The position numbers and the translations under genes were made by a program. A stretch of 64,000 nt of DNA, taken from the NCBI GenBank assembly GCA_963800415.1, contig CAWDBS010000084.1, positions 13,196-77,195 of the forward strand. The letters run 5' to 3'. This DNA comes from Palsa-504 sp963800415 (GTDB lineage: Bacteria > Actinomycetota > Actinomycetes > Streptosporangiales > Streptosporangiaceae). Positions 1 through 8,673 of this stretch are shown here, piece by piece (within the stretch, counting starts at the first letter, position 1; every line of letters begins with the position of its first letter). Under the pieces are notes generated by a model. That model was given only the letters and a program-made list of their open reading frames with translations. It was not told the DNA's origin and ran no database searches.

Positions 1-92
1 GCCAGCGCGGCCACCACGACGACCGCGACGCGCCAGTCGTCGCCGACCACGAAGTCGTACCAGAAAGCGCCGATGGACTTGAGCCGCTTCAC
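1..92 (-). CDS. Small membrane protein, partial (cut by window start)
   Basis: A GTG start overlaps the TGA stop of the upstream gene in a GTGA arrangement, so the two are almost certainly translationally coupled. About 30 codons are visible, reading VKRLKSIGAFWYDF then VVGDDWRVAV and an alanine/valine-rich run that looks like the start of a membrane helix. The rest lies beyond the window. I do not recognise a function. The position directly downstream of an FTR1-like membrane protein suggests an accessory membrane subunit, but that is inference only. Confidence 0.5.
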   Translation of the reverse strand, partial: MKRLKSIGAFWYDFVVGDDWRVAVVVVAAL

Positions 93-859
93 GAGCTGAC
101 CACCTTCTCGGGCGAGCGTGCGACCGGGCTGCTCCCTGGACGCGGCCGCAGCAGGAGCGTGTAGCCGAGCGAGACCAGCGCCACGACCGGCACCAGCACG
201 AGCAGTGCCGCGTCGTGGCCGGGCCACGACACGCCGGCCCCTTCCGCCCCCCAGAAGATGCCGAACGAGGTGAGCATGATGCCCACCGCGAACTTCATCG
301 CGTTCTCCGGCACCTTCGCCAGCGGCGCCCGCACCGCGATCCCCGTCACCGTGACCACCAGCACCGCAGCGGCCGCGCCGATCACCGCGGCGCCCACGTT
401 GCGCTGGTTGACGCCGAACGTGATCACGATGAAGACCACCTCCAGGCCCTCGAGCAGGACGCCCTTGAACGACAGGGTGAAGGCGTACCAGTCGCCGACG
501 CCGCGCCTGGACGAGGGCGCCGCGGCCTTCGCTGCCGCCACCTCGCGCAGGTAGGCGCTGGCCTCGTCGTGCAGCGACTTGTACCCGGTGGCGCGCAGGA
601 TGGCCTTGCGCAGCCACTGCAGCCCGAAGGCAGCAAGCAGGGCGCCGATCACCAGCCGCAGCGCGGTCAGCGGCAGCAGCGTGATCGTCGGCCCGAGCAC
701 CGCCACGATCGCGGCCAGCACGAGCAGGGCCACCGCCATGCCCTGGAAGGTAGACCGCCACTCGCGGGTCAGGCCCGCGGCGAGCACGATCGTCAGTGCC
801 TCGATCGCCTCCACCGCGCAGGCGACGAAGACGGTGAGAATGAGGGGAAGCGCGGTCAC
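89..859 (-). CDS. FTR1-like (COG4280-type) integral membrane protein
   Basis: A 256-residue polytopic membrane protein with about seven hydrophobic segments. Two acidic motifs sit inside helices: VEAIEALTIV near residue 16 and LLEGLEVVFIV near residue 136. This E-x-x-E arrangement recalls the REGLE motifs of the FTR1/EfeU iron permease family, which points to a metal-ion transporter-like fold; the substrate is unknown. The start is GTG at 859, preceded by AAGGAG four bases upstream. It overlaps the next gene by four bases. A transporter role is inferred from the motifs, not shown. Confidence 0.65.
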   Translation of the reverse strand: MTALPLILTVFVACAVEAIEALTIVLAAGLTREWRSTFQGMAVALLVLAAIVAVLGPTITLLPLTALRLVIGALLAAFGLQWLRKAILRATGYKSLHDEASAYLREVAAAKAAAPSSRRGVGDWYAFTLSFKGVLLEGLEVVFIVITFGVNQRNVGAAVIGAAAAVLVVTVTGIAVRAPLAKVPENAMKFAVGIMLTSFGIFWGAEGAGVSWPGHDAALLVLVPVVALVSLGYTLLLRPRPGSSPVARSPEKVVSS

Positions 860-1289
860 GACGCTCCTTCTTGGCCTAGTCCTTGAATGTTCGGGTGACG
901 GACAGGATTTCCGATAACGCTGAGAGCACAGGCTGGCTGCTGCTTATCTACCGCGTACCGCCCGAGCCAACCAGGCTGCGCTCCACCGTGTGGCGGCGGA
1001 TAAAGAGCCCGGGCGCCATAGTAATATCGTGACCATTGATTCACCTGCGCGTTGGGGCGTCGTGCCACCCGAGCCATCAGGCACTTCACCGGAGCCGACG
1101 ACCGCCGACGCGCCTGCGCCTAGCCGCTTTTCCACCAGATTCCCCCCTTGGCCGGGAACGGGTGTGCATCCTTACAGACGAACCAAAGTCGCGATTAGTT
1201 CGCAGGCTCCGACAAGCTGTTTGCAGCAGGCATATAAGTCATGGTCATGGCAGGGCTGGCACACCGGCTGATGCCCTACGATCAGCAGG
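860..1289. other. Intergenic region between divergent genes
   Basis: This 430-base gap separates the leftward FTR1-like gene from rightward pepA and must hold both promoters. Open frames here are unconvincing: no strong ribosome binding site and no recognisable protein. I see no obvious terminator or repeat. Confidence 0.4.
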
Positions 1290-2818
1290 ATGACGGTCAC
1301 ATTGCTTACCAGCCAGTCAGCGCCGACGGCAACCGATGCGGACGCCCTCGTCACCGGCGTGTTCCAGGGCCCGGACGGCCCGGTTCTCACGGTGAGTACG
1401 GATGAATTCGACCTGATGGCCGCGCTCACCGCGCTCGGTGCCACGGGTAAGGCCGAGGAAATCACCAAGATCCCCACGGGGGCCGGCTGGCGACCCCGCT
1501 CATTGTGGCCGTGGGCCTCGGGGCGGAGCCCGGGCCGGCCGACGCGATCCCGGCCGAGCGCCAAGCCTACCTGGAGCGACTGCGCCGCGCCTCCGGTGCC
1601 GCCGCTCGAGATCTGACCTCTGGCGCTCCGGGCCGGTCCAGGCGCATCGCCATCGCGCTGCCCGCGGGCGAGCCGGACGAGGCCGAGGCGGTGACGCTCG
1701 GCGCCCTGCTCGGCGGTTACGCCTTCAGGAGGTACCGGACGGCCACCAGCGCGCCCGGCGACGTCGAGCAGATCGTCCACACCGCCCACGAGGACGCAGC
1801 CCGCCGGGCCAGAGTCCTGGCCGACGCGATGACGCTCGTCCGCGACCTGGTGAACACCGCTCCCGCCGACCTGGTGCCCGCGGACCTGGCCGCAGCGGCC
1901 GAGCAGGCGGCCGCGGTGCACGGCCTGGGCGTGCAGGTGCTCGACGAGAACGATCTGGCCAAGGAGGGCTTCGGCGGCATCCTCGCGGTGGGCATGGGCT
2001 CGGCTCATCCGCCGCGGCTTGTCCGGCTCGAGTACACCCACCCGGACGCCGTCCGCACCGTGGTGTTCGCGGGCAAGGGCATCACCTTCGACTCCGGCGG
2101 CCTCTCGCTCAAGCCATCGAAGTCGATGGAGACGATGAAGGCCGACATGAGCGGCGCCGCGGCGGTGCTGGCCGCGGTGCAGGCCGTCGCCGAGCTCGGC
2201 GCGGCGGTGAACGTGGTCGGCTACCTCCCGCTTGCCGAGAACATGCCGGGCGGCGGGGCGCAGCGGCCGTCGGACGTCATCACCATCTACGGCGGCACGA
2301 CCGTAGAGGTGCTGAACACCGACGCCGAGGGCCGCCTGGTGCTGGCCGACGCGCTGGCCCGCTCCCAAGCCGACGGGCCCAGCCTGGTCGTCGACGTGGC
2401 TACACTGACAGGTGCGCAGACCGTGGCGCTCGGCAACCGCACGGCCGGGGTGATGGCCAGCGACGATTCGCTGGCCGCGGAGATCGCGGACGCGGCTAGG
2501 CGGGCAGGCGAGGCCATGTGGCCGATGCCGCTACCCGAGGATCTCCGCAAGGGGCTCGATTCGACCGTCGCGGACATCGCCAACGTGTCCGGAGACCGCA
2601 GCGGCGGCATGCTCGTCGCCGGGCTGTTCCTGCGCGAGTTCGCGCCGGCCGGAGTCCGCTGGGCTCACCTGGACATCGCCGGCCCCGCCTACAACGACGG
2701 CGGCCCGTACGGCTACGTCGCCAAGGGGGGCACCGGGGCGGCGGTCAGGACGCTGGTGCAGATCGCGGTGGACGTGGCGGAAGGCAAGCTTGCGGGCAGC
2801 CCGGATGACGGCAAGTGA
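1290..2818 (+). CDS. pepA: Leucyl aminopeptidase (M17), one frameshift near 1486
   Basis: Cytosolic M17 metallopeptidase that removes N-terminal residues from peptides using two metal ions. The C-terminal domain is complete: GKGITFDSGGLSLKPS, the MKADMSGAAAV loop, and the family signature NTDAEGRL near 2317. The N-terminal domain starts at ATG 1290 (MTVTLLTSQSAP) but runs in a different frame. The two frames join if one C is restored in the GGCTGG stretch at about 1485-1490, giving GLATPLIVAVGLG across the joint. Total length about 509 residues is normal for the family. As read, only 1505-2818 is one open frame. An indel error is as likely as a true null allele, since this is normally a conserved housekeeping gene upstream of lpdA. 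Confidence 0.85.
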
Positions 2819-2862
2819 AATGATGAAGACTGGGTAAGCCAGCTAGGGCTGACGGGCTGACT

Positions 2863-2869
2863 AAGGAGG
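2863..2869 (+). promoter_or_regulatory. Strong ribosome binding site of lpdA
   Basis: AAGGAGG lies eight bases before the GTG at 2878 and fixes that codon as the lpdA start. Confidence 0.8.
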
Positions 2870-2877
2870 CTTGAGGG

Positions 2878-4269
2878 GTGGCAGAGGGCATCGGCAGCTA
2901 CGACATCGTCGTGCTCGGCGGTGGCAGCGGCGGGTACGCCTGCGCTCTGCGCGCGGCCGAACTCGGCAAGCGCGTGGCGCTGATCGAAAGGGACAAAGTC
3001 GGCGGGACCTGCCTGCATCGCGGCTGCATCCCGACCAAGGCGTTGCTGCACGCGGCCGAGGTCGCGGACCATGCCAGGGACAGCGCGTCCGTCGGCGTCA
3101 AGTCCGTCTTCGAGGGCATCGACGTCCCCGGCGTGCAGTCGTACAAGAACTCCGTGGTGGACCGGCTCTGGAAGGGCCTGCAGTCCACGATCGCGAGCAG
3201 GAAGATCGACACGATCGAGGGGCACGGGCGGCTGGAATCGCCGACCCGGGTCCGGGTCGGCAACACCGTCTACGAGGCGGAGCACGTGGTCCTCGCCACC
3301 GGATCACAGCCCAGGAGCCTGCCTGGGCTCGACATCGACGGCGAGCGGGTGATCACCTCGGACCACGCGCTCACGCTGGACCGGGTGCCGGAGTCGGTAG
3401 TCATCCTGGGCGGCGGCGTGATTGGAGTCGAGTTCGCCAGCGTGTGGCGGTCCTTCGGCGCCGAGGTGACGATCGTCGAGATGCTCCCCCAGCTGCTGCC
3501 GCTGGAAGACGAGACGAGCGCGAAGCTGCTGCAGCGGGCGTTCCGGCGCCGCGGCATCCGGTTCGAGCTCGGCGCCAAGTTCGAGTCGGTCAAGCATACG
3601 GACACCGGCGTCACGGTCACGCTCGAGGGCGGCAAGACGCTCGACGCCGACCTGCTGCTGGTCGCGGTAGGCCGCGGCCCGGTCTCGGCTGACCTCGGCT
3701 ACGAAGAGGCCGGCGTGGCCGTGGAGCGGGGCTTCGTCAAGGTGGACTCGCTCTGCCGGACGAGCATCCCCTCGATCTCCGCGGTCGGCGATCTCATCAA
3801 CACACCGCAGCTCGCGCACGTGGGGTTCGGCGAGGGGATCCTGGTCGCGGAACGGGTCGGCGGCCTTCCCGTTACCCCGATCGACTACGACGGCGTGCCG
3901 CGGATCACTTACAGCGATCCGGAAGTGGCCTCGGTCGGCCTTACCTCCGCGCAGGCCGCTGAGCGCGGCCTGATAACCGTCGAGTTCAACTACAACCTCG
4001 GCGGCAACGGCAGGAGCGTGATCCTGCAGACCCAGGGCGCGGCCAAGGTGATCGCGATCTCCGAGCCGGACGGTCCCGGCCGCGTGATCGGCATCCACAT
4101 CGTCGGCAGCCGCGTCAGCGAGCTCATCGCCGAGGCCCAGCTGATCTACAACTGGGACGCCGAGCCCTCGGACGTGGCCCAGCTCATCCACCCCCATCCC
4201 ACCCAGTCGGAGGCGATCGGCGAGGCGCATCTCGCGCTGGCCGGCAAGCCCCTGCACGTACACGCGTAG
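2878..4269 (+). CDS. lpdA: Dihydrolipoyl dehydrogenase (E3)
   Basis: Flavoprotein that reoxidises the dihydrolipoyl arm of 2-oxoacid dehydrogenase complexes with NAD. The 463 residues show the FAD-binding GGGSGGYACALRAAELG at the N terminus, the redox-active disulfide GGTCLHRGCIP (Cys about 45 and 50), the NAD-binding GGGVIGVEFASVWRSFG near residue 178, and the C-terminal HPHPTQSEAIGE carrying the catalytic His-Glu pair. The GTG start has a strong ribosome binding site. The E2 gene follows after 14 bases, so both are surely one operon. Length and motifs are normal and no residue is missing. Confidence 0.96.
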   Translation: MAEGIGSYDIVVLGGGSGGYACALRAAELGKRVALIERDKVGGTCLHRGCIPTKALLHAAEVADHARDSASVGVKSVFEGIDVPGVQSYKNSVVDRLWKGLQSTIASRKIDTIEGHGRLESPTRVRVGNTVYEAEHVVLATGSQPRSLPGLDIDGERVITSDHALTLDRVPESVVILGGGVIGVEFASVWRSFGAEVTIVEMLPQLLPLEDETSAKLLQRAFRRRGIRFELGAKFESVKHTDTGVTVTLEGGKTLDADLLLVAVGRGPVSADLGYEEAGVAVERGFVKVDSLCRTSIPSISAVGDLINTPQLAHVGFGEGILVAERVGGLPVTPIDYDGVPRITYSDPEVASVGLTSAQAAERGLITVEFNYNLGGNGRSVILQTQGAAKVIAISEPDGPGRVIGIHIVGSRVSELIAEAQLIYNWDAEPSDVAQLIHPHPTQSEAIGEAHLALAGKPLHVHA

Positions 4270-4283
4270 GAGTCACGAGAATC

Positions 4284-6053
4284 ATGTCGGTCTCCGTATC
4301 CATGCCGCAGCTCGGTGAGAGCGTCACCGAGGGCACCGTCACGCGCTGGCTGAAAAAGGAAGGCGAGCGCGTGGAGGCGGATGAGCCGCTGCTGGAGGTG
4401 TCGACGGACAAGGTGGACACCGAGATCCCCTCGCCCGCGTCCGGGATCCTGCGCGGCATCGCGGTCGACGAGGACGAGACGGTCGCGGTGGGCGCGCAGC
4501 TCGCCGTCATCGACGACGGCGAGTCCGGTGACGCGGCGCCCGCGGCGGACGACTCCGCGTCGGCCGAAGCTGCCGAGCAGGCCCGGCCCGAGGCCGCCCA
4601 GGCCGAGGAATCGCAGCCTCAGGACGCCCGGTCCGGGCCCGCCCAGCCGGAACCGGCCGCGGCGGCCAGCTCGGACGGCTGGAGCTCGCAGGGTTCGCAG
4701 CCCAATTACGCGCCGCCTGCCCAGTCTTCCCCCTCGGCCTCGCCGGGGTACTCGGGCTCGTCCGCGCCTCCGCCGCCCGCGTACGCTCCGCCGCCCGCGT
4801 ATGCTCCGCCGCCCGCGTACGGCCAGCCCCAGTCGTCCCGCCCCTATGACCAGGCCGCTTCGCCGGCTCCGTACGGCCAGCAGGCTCCGGCCGCCGACGC
4901 GGGTCCGGCTGGCCGGGTGCCCGCCGAGAGCCAGCCGTCCGCGGCTGAGGCCGCCCCGGCGGCCTCGGCTGCCGGGGACGCCCCGGCCGAGGAGTACCCG
5001 CCGCCCACGCCGCTGCCCAGCGCCGGGGAGGCACCCTACGTCACCCCCCTGGTCCGCAAGCTCGCCGCCGAGCACGCCGTCGACCTGGAAACCGTCAGTG
5101 GCACCGGGGTCGGCGGGCGCATTCGCAAGCAGGATGTCATCGAGGCCGCCCGCGCCCAGCGCGCCGCGCAGCCTCAGCAGCAGCCGCCTGCGCAGCCCGC
5201 CCAGCCCGCACCGTCAGCCCAGGCTCCGCAGGCTCAGCCTCCGCAGGCTGCCCAGCCCCAGGGGCCTCAGGCACCGCAACAGCCCCGCGGGCCGCAGCAG
5301 GCTCCGGCCCCGCGCCCGGCCGTGGTGCCCTCCTCGCTGCGCGGCACGACCCAGCGGATGTCCAGGCCCCGCCAGGTCATCGCCCAGCGGATGGTCGAGT
5401 CGCTACACGTCTCGGCTCAGCTCACCACCGTGCTGGAGGCCGACGTGACGGCCATCGCGCGGCTGCGCGGCCAGGCCAAGCAGGACTTCGAGGCCCGGGA
5501 GGGCGTCAAGCTGAGCTTCCTGCCGTTCTTCGCGCTCGCCGCCGTGGAGGCGCTAAAGGTGCACCCGAAGCTGAACGCGGTCATCGACGGGGATCAGGTC
5601 ACCTACCACGACGCCGAGCACGTCGGGATCGCGGTCGACACCGAGCGCGGTCTGATGGTCCCGGTCATCCACAACGCGGGCGACCTGAACATCGGCGGCC
5701 TGGCCCGCAAGATCAGCGATCTGGCCAACCGGACCAGGTCGGGGCAGGTCGCACCGGATGAACTGGCCGGCGGGACGTTCACGCTGACCAACACGGGCAG
5801 CCGCGGTGCCCTGTTCGATACGCCCATCATCAACCAGCCGCAGGTCGCGATCCTGGGCACCGGCACGGTCGTCAAGCGGCCGGTCGTGGTCGAGGATCCT
5901 GCCCTCGGTGAGGTGATCGCGGTGCGCTCAATGGTGTATCTCGCGCTCACCTACGACCACCGGCTGGTCGACGGCGCCGACGCGACCCGGTTCCTCACCA
6001 CCGTGAAGAACCGGCTGGAAGAAGGAGCCTTCGAGGCTGAGCTCGGCCTCTAG
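4284..6053 (+). CDS. sucB: Dihydrolipoyllysine acyltransferase E2 (succinyltransferase type)
   Basis: Core E2 subunit of a 2-oxoacid dehydrogenase complex, 589 residues. The N-terminal lipoyl domain carries VSTDKVDTEIPSPASG with the lipoylated lysine near residue 43. A very long Pro/Ala/Gln linker follows (about residues 80-240), including YAPPPAYAPPPAYG repeats. The peripheral subunit binding domain reads TPLVRKLAAEHAVDL then GTGVGGRIRKQDV. After a second Pro-rich linker comes the catalytic domain ending in ALTYDHRLVDGADATRFL with the active-site His and Asp. A single lipoyl domain is visible where many actinobacterial E2s have two or three. It is co-transcribed with lpdA; lipB and lipA in this window make its cofactor. 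The exact acyl substrate cannot be set from sequence alone. Confidence 0.93.
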   Translation: MSVSVSMPQLGESVTEGTVTRWLKKEGERVEADEPLLEVSTDKVDTEIPSPASGILRGIAVDEDETVAVGAQLAVIDDGESGDAAPAADDSASAEAAEQARPEAAQAEESQPQDARSGPAQPEPAAAASSDGWSSQGSQPNYAPPAQSSPSASPGYSGSSAPPPPAYAPPPAYAPPPAYGQPQSSRPYDQAASPAPYGQQAPAADAGPAGRVPAESQPSAAEAAPAASAAGDAPAEEYPPPTPLPSAGEAPYVTPLVRKLAAEHAVDLETVSGTGVGGRIRKQDVIEAARAQRAAQPQQQPPAQPAQPAPSAQAPQAQPPQAAQPQGPQAPQQPRGPQQAPAPRPAVVPSSLRGTTQRMSRPRQVIAQRMVESLHVSAQLTTVLEADVTAIARLRGQAKQDFEAREGVKLSFLPFFALAAVEALKVHPKLNAVIDGDQVTYHDAEHVGIAVDTERGLMVPVIHNAGDLNIGGLARKISDLANRTRSGQVAPDELAGGTFTLTNTGSRGALFDTPIINQPQVAILGTGTVVKRPVVVEDPALGEVIAVRSMVYLALTYDHRLVDGADATRFLTTVKNRLEEGAFEAELGL

Positions 6054-6088
6054 CGGCCGGCCACGGTGACAAGGTTGCACCGCAGCGC

Positions 6089-7015
6089 ATGAAGGTCGCG
6101 GTTACCGGCTCGTCCGGACTCATCGGCACCGCGCTGGTGGCTAGCCTGCGCACCGACGGCCACGAGGTGATCAGGCTCGTCCGCCGGACGCCGCGAGCCG
6201 CCGACGAGGTCCGCTGGGATCCGCGGGCGGCCGACGCCGGGCTGGCTGCTTCCGGTGCGCCGGGCTCGTCCGCCCTGGACTTGCTCGGCGCCTGCGTCCA
6301 CCTAGCTGGCGCGGGACTGGCGGACCGCCGCTGGACGGCCAGGTACAAAGCGGAGATCAGGGCCAGCCGGGTGCTCGGCACGCGGGCGCTGGCAGGCGCG
6401 CTGGCCAGGCTCGATCCGCCGCCTGCGACCCTGGTGGCGGCTTCGGCCATCGGCTGGTACGGCGACACCGGCGGGCGTGAGGTGGACGAGTCCGCGCCGG
6501 CCGGGCAGGCGTTCCTCGCGCGGCTGGTCCGGGACTGGGAGGCCGCCGCCGGACCGGCCGCGGACGCCGGCATCCGCGTCGTGCACACCCGTAGCGGCCT
6601 CGTCCTCACCCCCAGGGGCGGGTTGCTCGCCCGGCTGCTCCCGCTGGCCCGGCTGGGCCTGTGCCCCAGATTCTCGTCCGGCCGCCAGGCCATGAGCTGG
6701 ATCTCGCTGTCCGACGAGATCGCCGCGATCAGGTTCCTGCTCGACCGCAAGGACGTCAGCGGCCCGGTCAACCTGACCGCTCCCGCTCCGGCCACCAACT
6801 CCGAGTTCACCGCCGCGCTCACCGCCGCCGTCGGCCGCCGTGACCTGCCCTGGCTGCGGGCGCCCGCCCCGGCGCTGCGCCTTGCGCTGGGCGAGGCCGC
6901 CGTCGAACTGCTGACCAGCGCACGGGTGCTGCCCAGGCGGCTGCACCAGGCCGGCTACGAGTTCCGCTACCCCATCCTGTCCGAGGCCCTGTCCGCCGAG
7001 CTAGCCTCCCGCTGA
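6089..7015 (+). CDS. TIGR01777-type NAD-dependent epimerase
   Basis: A 308-residue extended SDR-type protein. The Rossmann motif VTGSSGLIGTALVASL is at the very N terminus, ASAIGWYGDTGG lies mid-protein in the position of the catalytic Ser/Tyr region, and the C terminus (LRLALGEAAVELLTSARVLP) matches the DUF1731 cap common to this family. It is often annotated as an epimerase or cell-division inhibitor SulA-like protein, but its true substrate is not known. It starts 35 bases after sucB and is likely co-transcribed. Length and motifs are normal. Confidence 0.85.
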   Translation: MKVAVTGSSGLIGTALVASLRTDGHEVIRLVRRTPRAADEVRWDPRAADAGLAASGAPGSSALDLLGACVHLAGAGLADRRWTARYKAEIRASRVLGTRALAGALARLDPPPATLVAASAIGWYGDTGGREVDESAPAGQAFLARLVRDWEAAAGPAADAGIRVVHTRSGLVLTPRGGLLARLLPLARLGLCPRFSSGRQAMSWISLSDEIAAIRFLLDRKDVSGPVNLTAPAPATNSEFTAALTAAVGRRDLPWLRAPAPALRLALGEAAVELLTSARVLPRRLHQAGYEFRYPILSEALSAELASR

Positions 7016-7257
7016 TCCGCTTCAACCTGGTCCGCGCAACCCAGCGCTCAGCCGGGTAGCCGGCGCCCCACTTGGCGGCCTGGCCCCCGCCCGGCAGCCC
7101 GCGGCCCTTCCGGGCTAGGCGACCGAAGGAAGTCCCTTGACCGCTAGCGGCGGACGCTGGGGTCCCTTCTCGATCGTCCGCCGGATTTCCCTGAGGACGC
7201 CGGGAGCATCGGTCTTGATGCGCTTGACCTGCGTTTGAAGCGTCCTCGGCACACTCT

Positions 7258-7683
7258 TCACTGGCATTTGCCCGATGCGGCACTTTGCAGCGCGCTGGCC
7301 GAGTTCTTGACTTGGGTGACCGCTGACACGACCGCCGTGGCTGCGGTTACGGATGGCTGTCCCTTCGCGGACGTGATCGCGGTCTGCAGGGCGGACAGCG
7401 AGGTGTTCAGTGCCGCGGTCTGCGACGGGTACGCGGATTTCGCGTCGGTGACGAATGATGCTGCGTTGGTCTTGACGCTGGTCAGCGCGGTCTGCAGGGA
7501 GCTGAGGCCGTTCTTGGCGACGTCGACATTGCCGAGGTTGCTGACGGAGGTCTTGAGGTTGGCGGCGTCGGTGCAGTAGGCGGGCTTGCTGCTGCTGCAT
7601 CCGGTGGCCAGCCCGGACAGGACCAGGACGACAGCCGGAAGCAGCAGCCATCTGCGTGTGCCTGGTATATCTGCTGGTCTCAT
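7258..7683 (-). CDS. Small lipoprotein of unknown function
   Basis: A 141-residue exported protein. ATG at 7683 is favoured over the longer frame because GGAGG lies just upstream. The N terminus has arginines, a hydrophobic core and an LATGC lipobox, giving a lipid-anchored Cys. The mature part is rich in Ser, Ala, Thr and Asn, contains two cysteines that could form a disulfide, and shows helical repeats such as LKTSVSNLGN and LNTSLSALQTAI. I recognise no domain. It points left, divergent from the TMEM175-like gene. Confidence 0.7.
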   Translation of the reverse strand: MRPADIPGTRRWLLLPAVVLVLSGLATGCSSSKPAYCTDAANLKTSVSNLGNVDVAKNGLSSLQTALTSVKTNAASFVTDAKSAYPSQTAALNTSLSALQTAITSAKGQPSVTAATAVVSAVTQVKNSASALQSAASGKCQ

Positions 7684-7820
7684 GTGTCCTCCAGGGTGTC
7701 GGTGTTTCCGGCCTGCGGGGCGGAATAGCACATGTCCGGCAGGTACATATCGGCGACCCAGGCAGGCAGGCCCAGGCTGTCTTCATGGTCCATGCCAGGA
7801 TGCCCGCTGGCGTCATGGCC

Positions 7821-7847
7821 GCGCTTCACCCGCTAGGGGTGAAGCGC
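7821..7847. promoter_or_regulatory. Perfect 11-bp palindrome between divergent genes
   Basis: Arms GCGCTTCACCC (7821-7831) and GGGTGAAGCGC (7837-7847) flank the 5-base loop GCTAG. It lies upstream of both divergent genes (starts at 7683 and 8059), so it is placed like an operator rather than a terminator. No T run follows. No cognate regulator is evident nearby. Confidence 0.5.
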
Positions 7848-8058
7848 ATCCCACCTGCGGCAGCTGATCATCAGGGGAGTCAGCCCGGCCAGGGTCGTTG
7901 GTCACCTGCCGGAGGGCTCAGCTGCCGGGCGCTGACGCGCGTGGCATGACCGCTGCCGGTCGGGCGATCGAGACCCGTGCTGCCCGGCAGCAGGGCAGAC
8001 GGCCGGGATCCAGAGATCGCCACCCGCCTGTCAAGGCCGGCGCGAAGGAGACAGTGCC

Positions 8059-8420
8059 GTGCCAGCTGACGAAGACACCCCGCACGGACGCCGGGTTCTC
8101 GGCAAGGACCGGATGGAAGGATTCAGCGACGGCGTGTTCGGCTTCGCCATCACGCTGCTCGTCCTGGACATCGCGGTTCACCCGCCGGGCACGCCCCTGC
8201 AGCAGGTGCTGCATGCCTGGCCCGCCTACCTGGCCTACGTCGTCAGCTTCCTGACGATCGGCGGTGCGTGGCTCGCCCACACCGCCCTGACCGATCGCCT
8301 CGCGCGGACTGATTCGCTCTTCCTGCGGCTTAACTTGCTCGTCCTGCTCGTGGTGGTCTTCCTGCCGTTCCCGACCGGGCTCGTCGCGGACGCCCCGGCG
8401 TTCGTAGCTCGCGGAGGGGG
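8059..8420 (+). pseudogene. TMEM175-like potassium channel gene, truncated
   Basis: GTG at 8059 has AAGGAG eight bases upstream. The first 120 residues match the N-terminal repeat of bacterial TMEM175 (DUF1211) channels: the RMEGFSDGVFGFAITLLVLDI motif of helix 1 (Phe-Ser-Asp), a PAYLAYVVSFLTIGGAWLAHT helix, and LLVLLVVVFLPFPTGLVA. After about 8400 the frame stays open to 8895 but becomes arginine-rich, has no membrane helices and runs antisense into the next gene. The last helices of the usual protein of about 200 residues are therefore missing. Either the gene is decayed or the 3' part was replaced. Confidence 0.6.
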
Positions 8421-8673
8421 CATCCGCTGCCGATCTTTCTGCACGGCGCGTCTCATCCTGTCTACGCCTCTCGGCGGAGCTGCCTGGGCGCTGTGCAGCC
8501 GCTGGACAGCCTCGCACACCACCGCCCGCACGTCGTCGAAGCGCGTCAGGAACCGCGCCGCGTCCGCCACCGCCCCGCGGCGCCTCCACGAAGGTACCCA
8601 GGGGCCCACCGACCCCCTGGGCGGACGGGGTGGAGGCTGGGTGGGGTTACTGGGACGAAGACGAATGTGCTGC

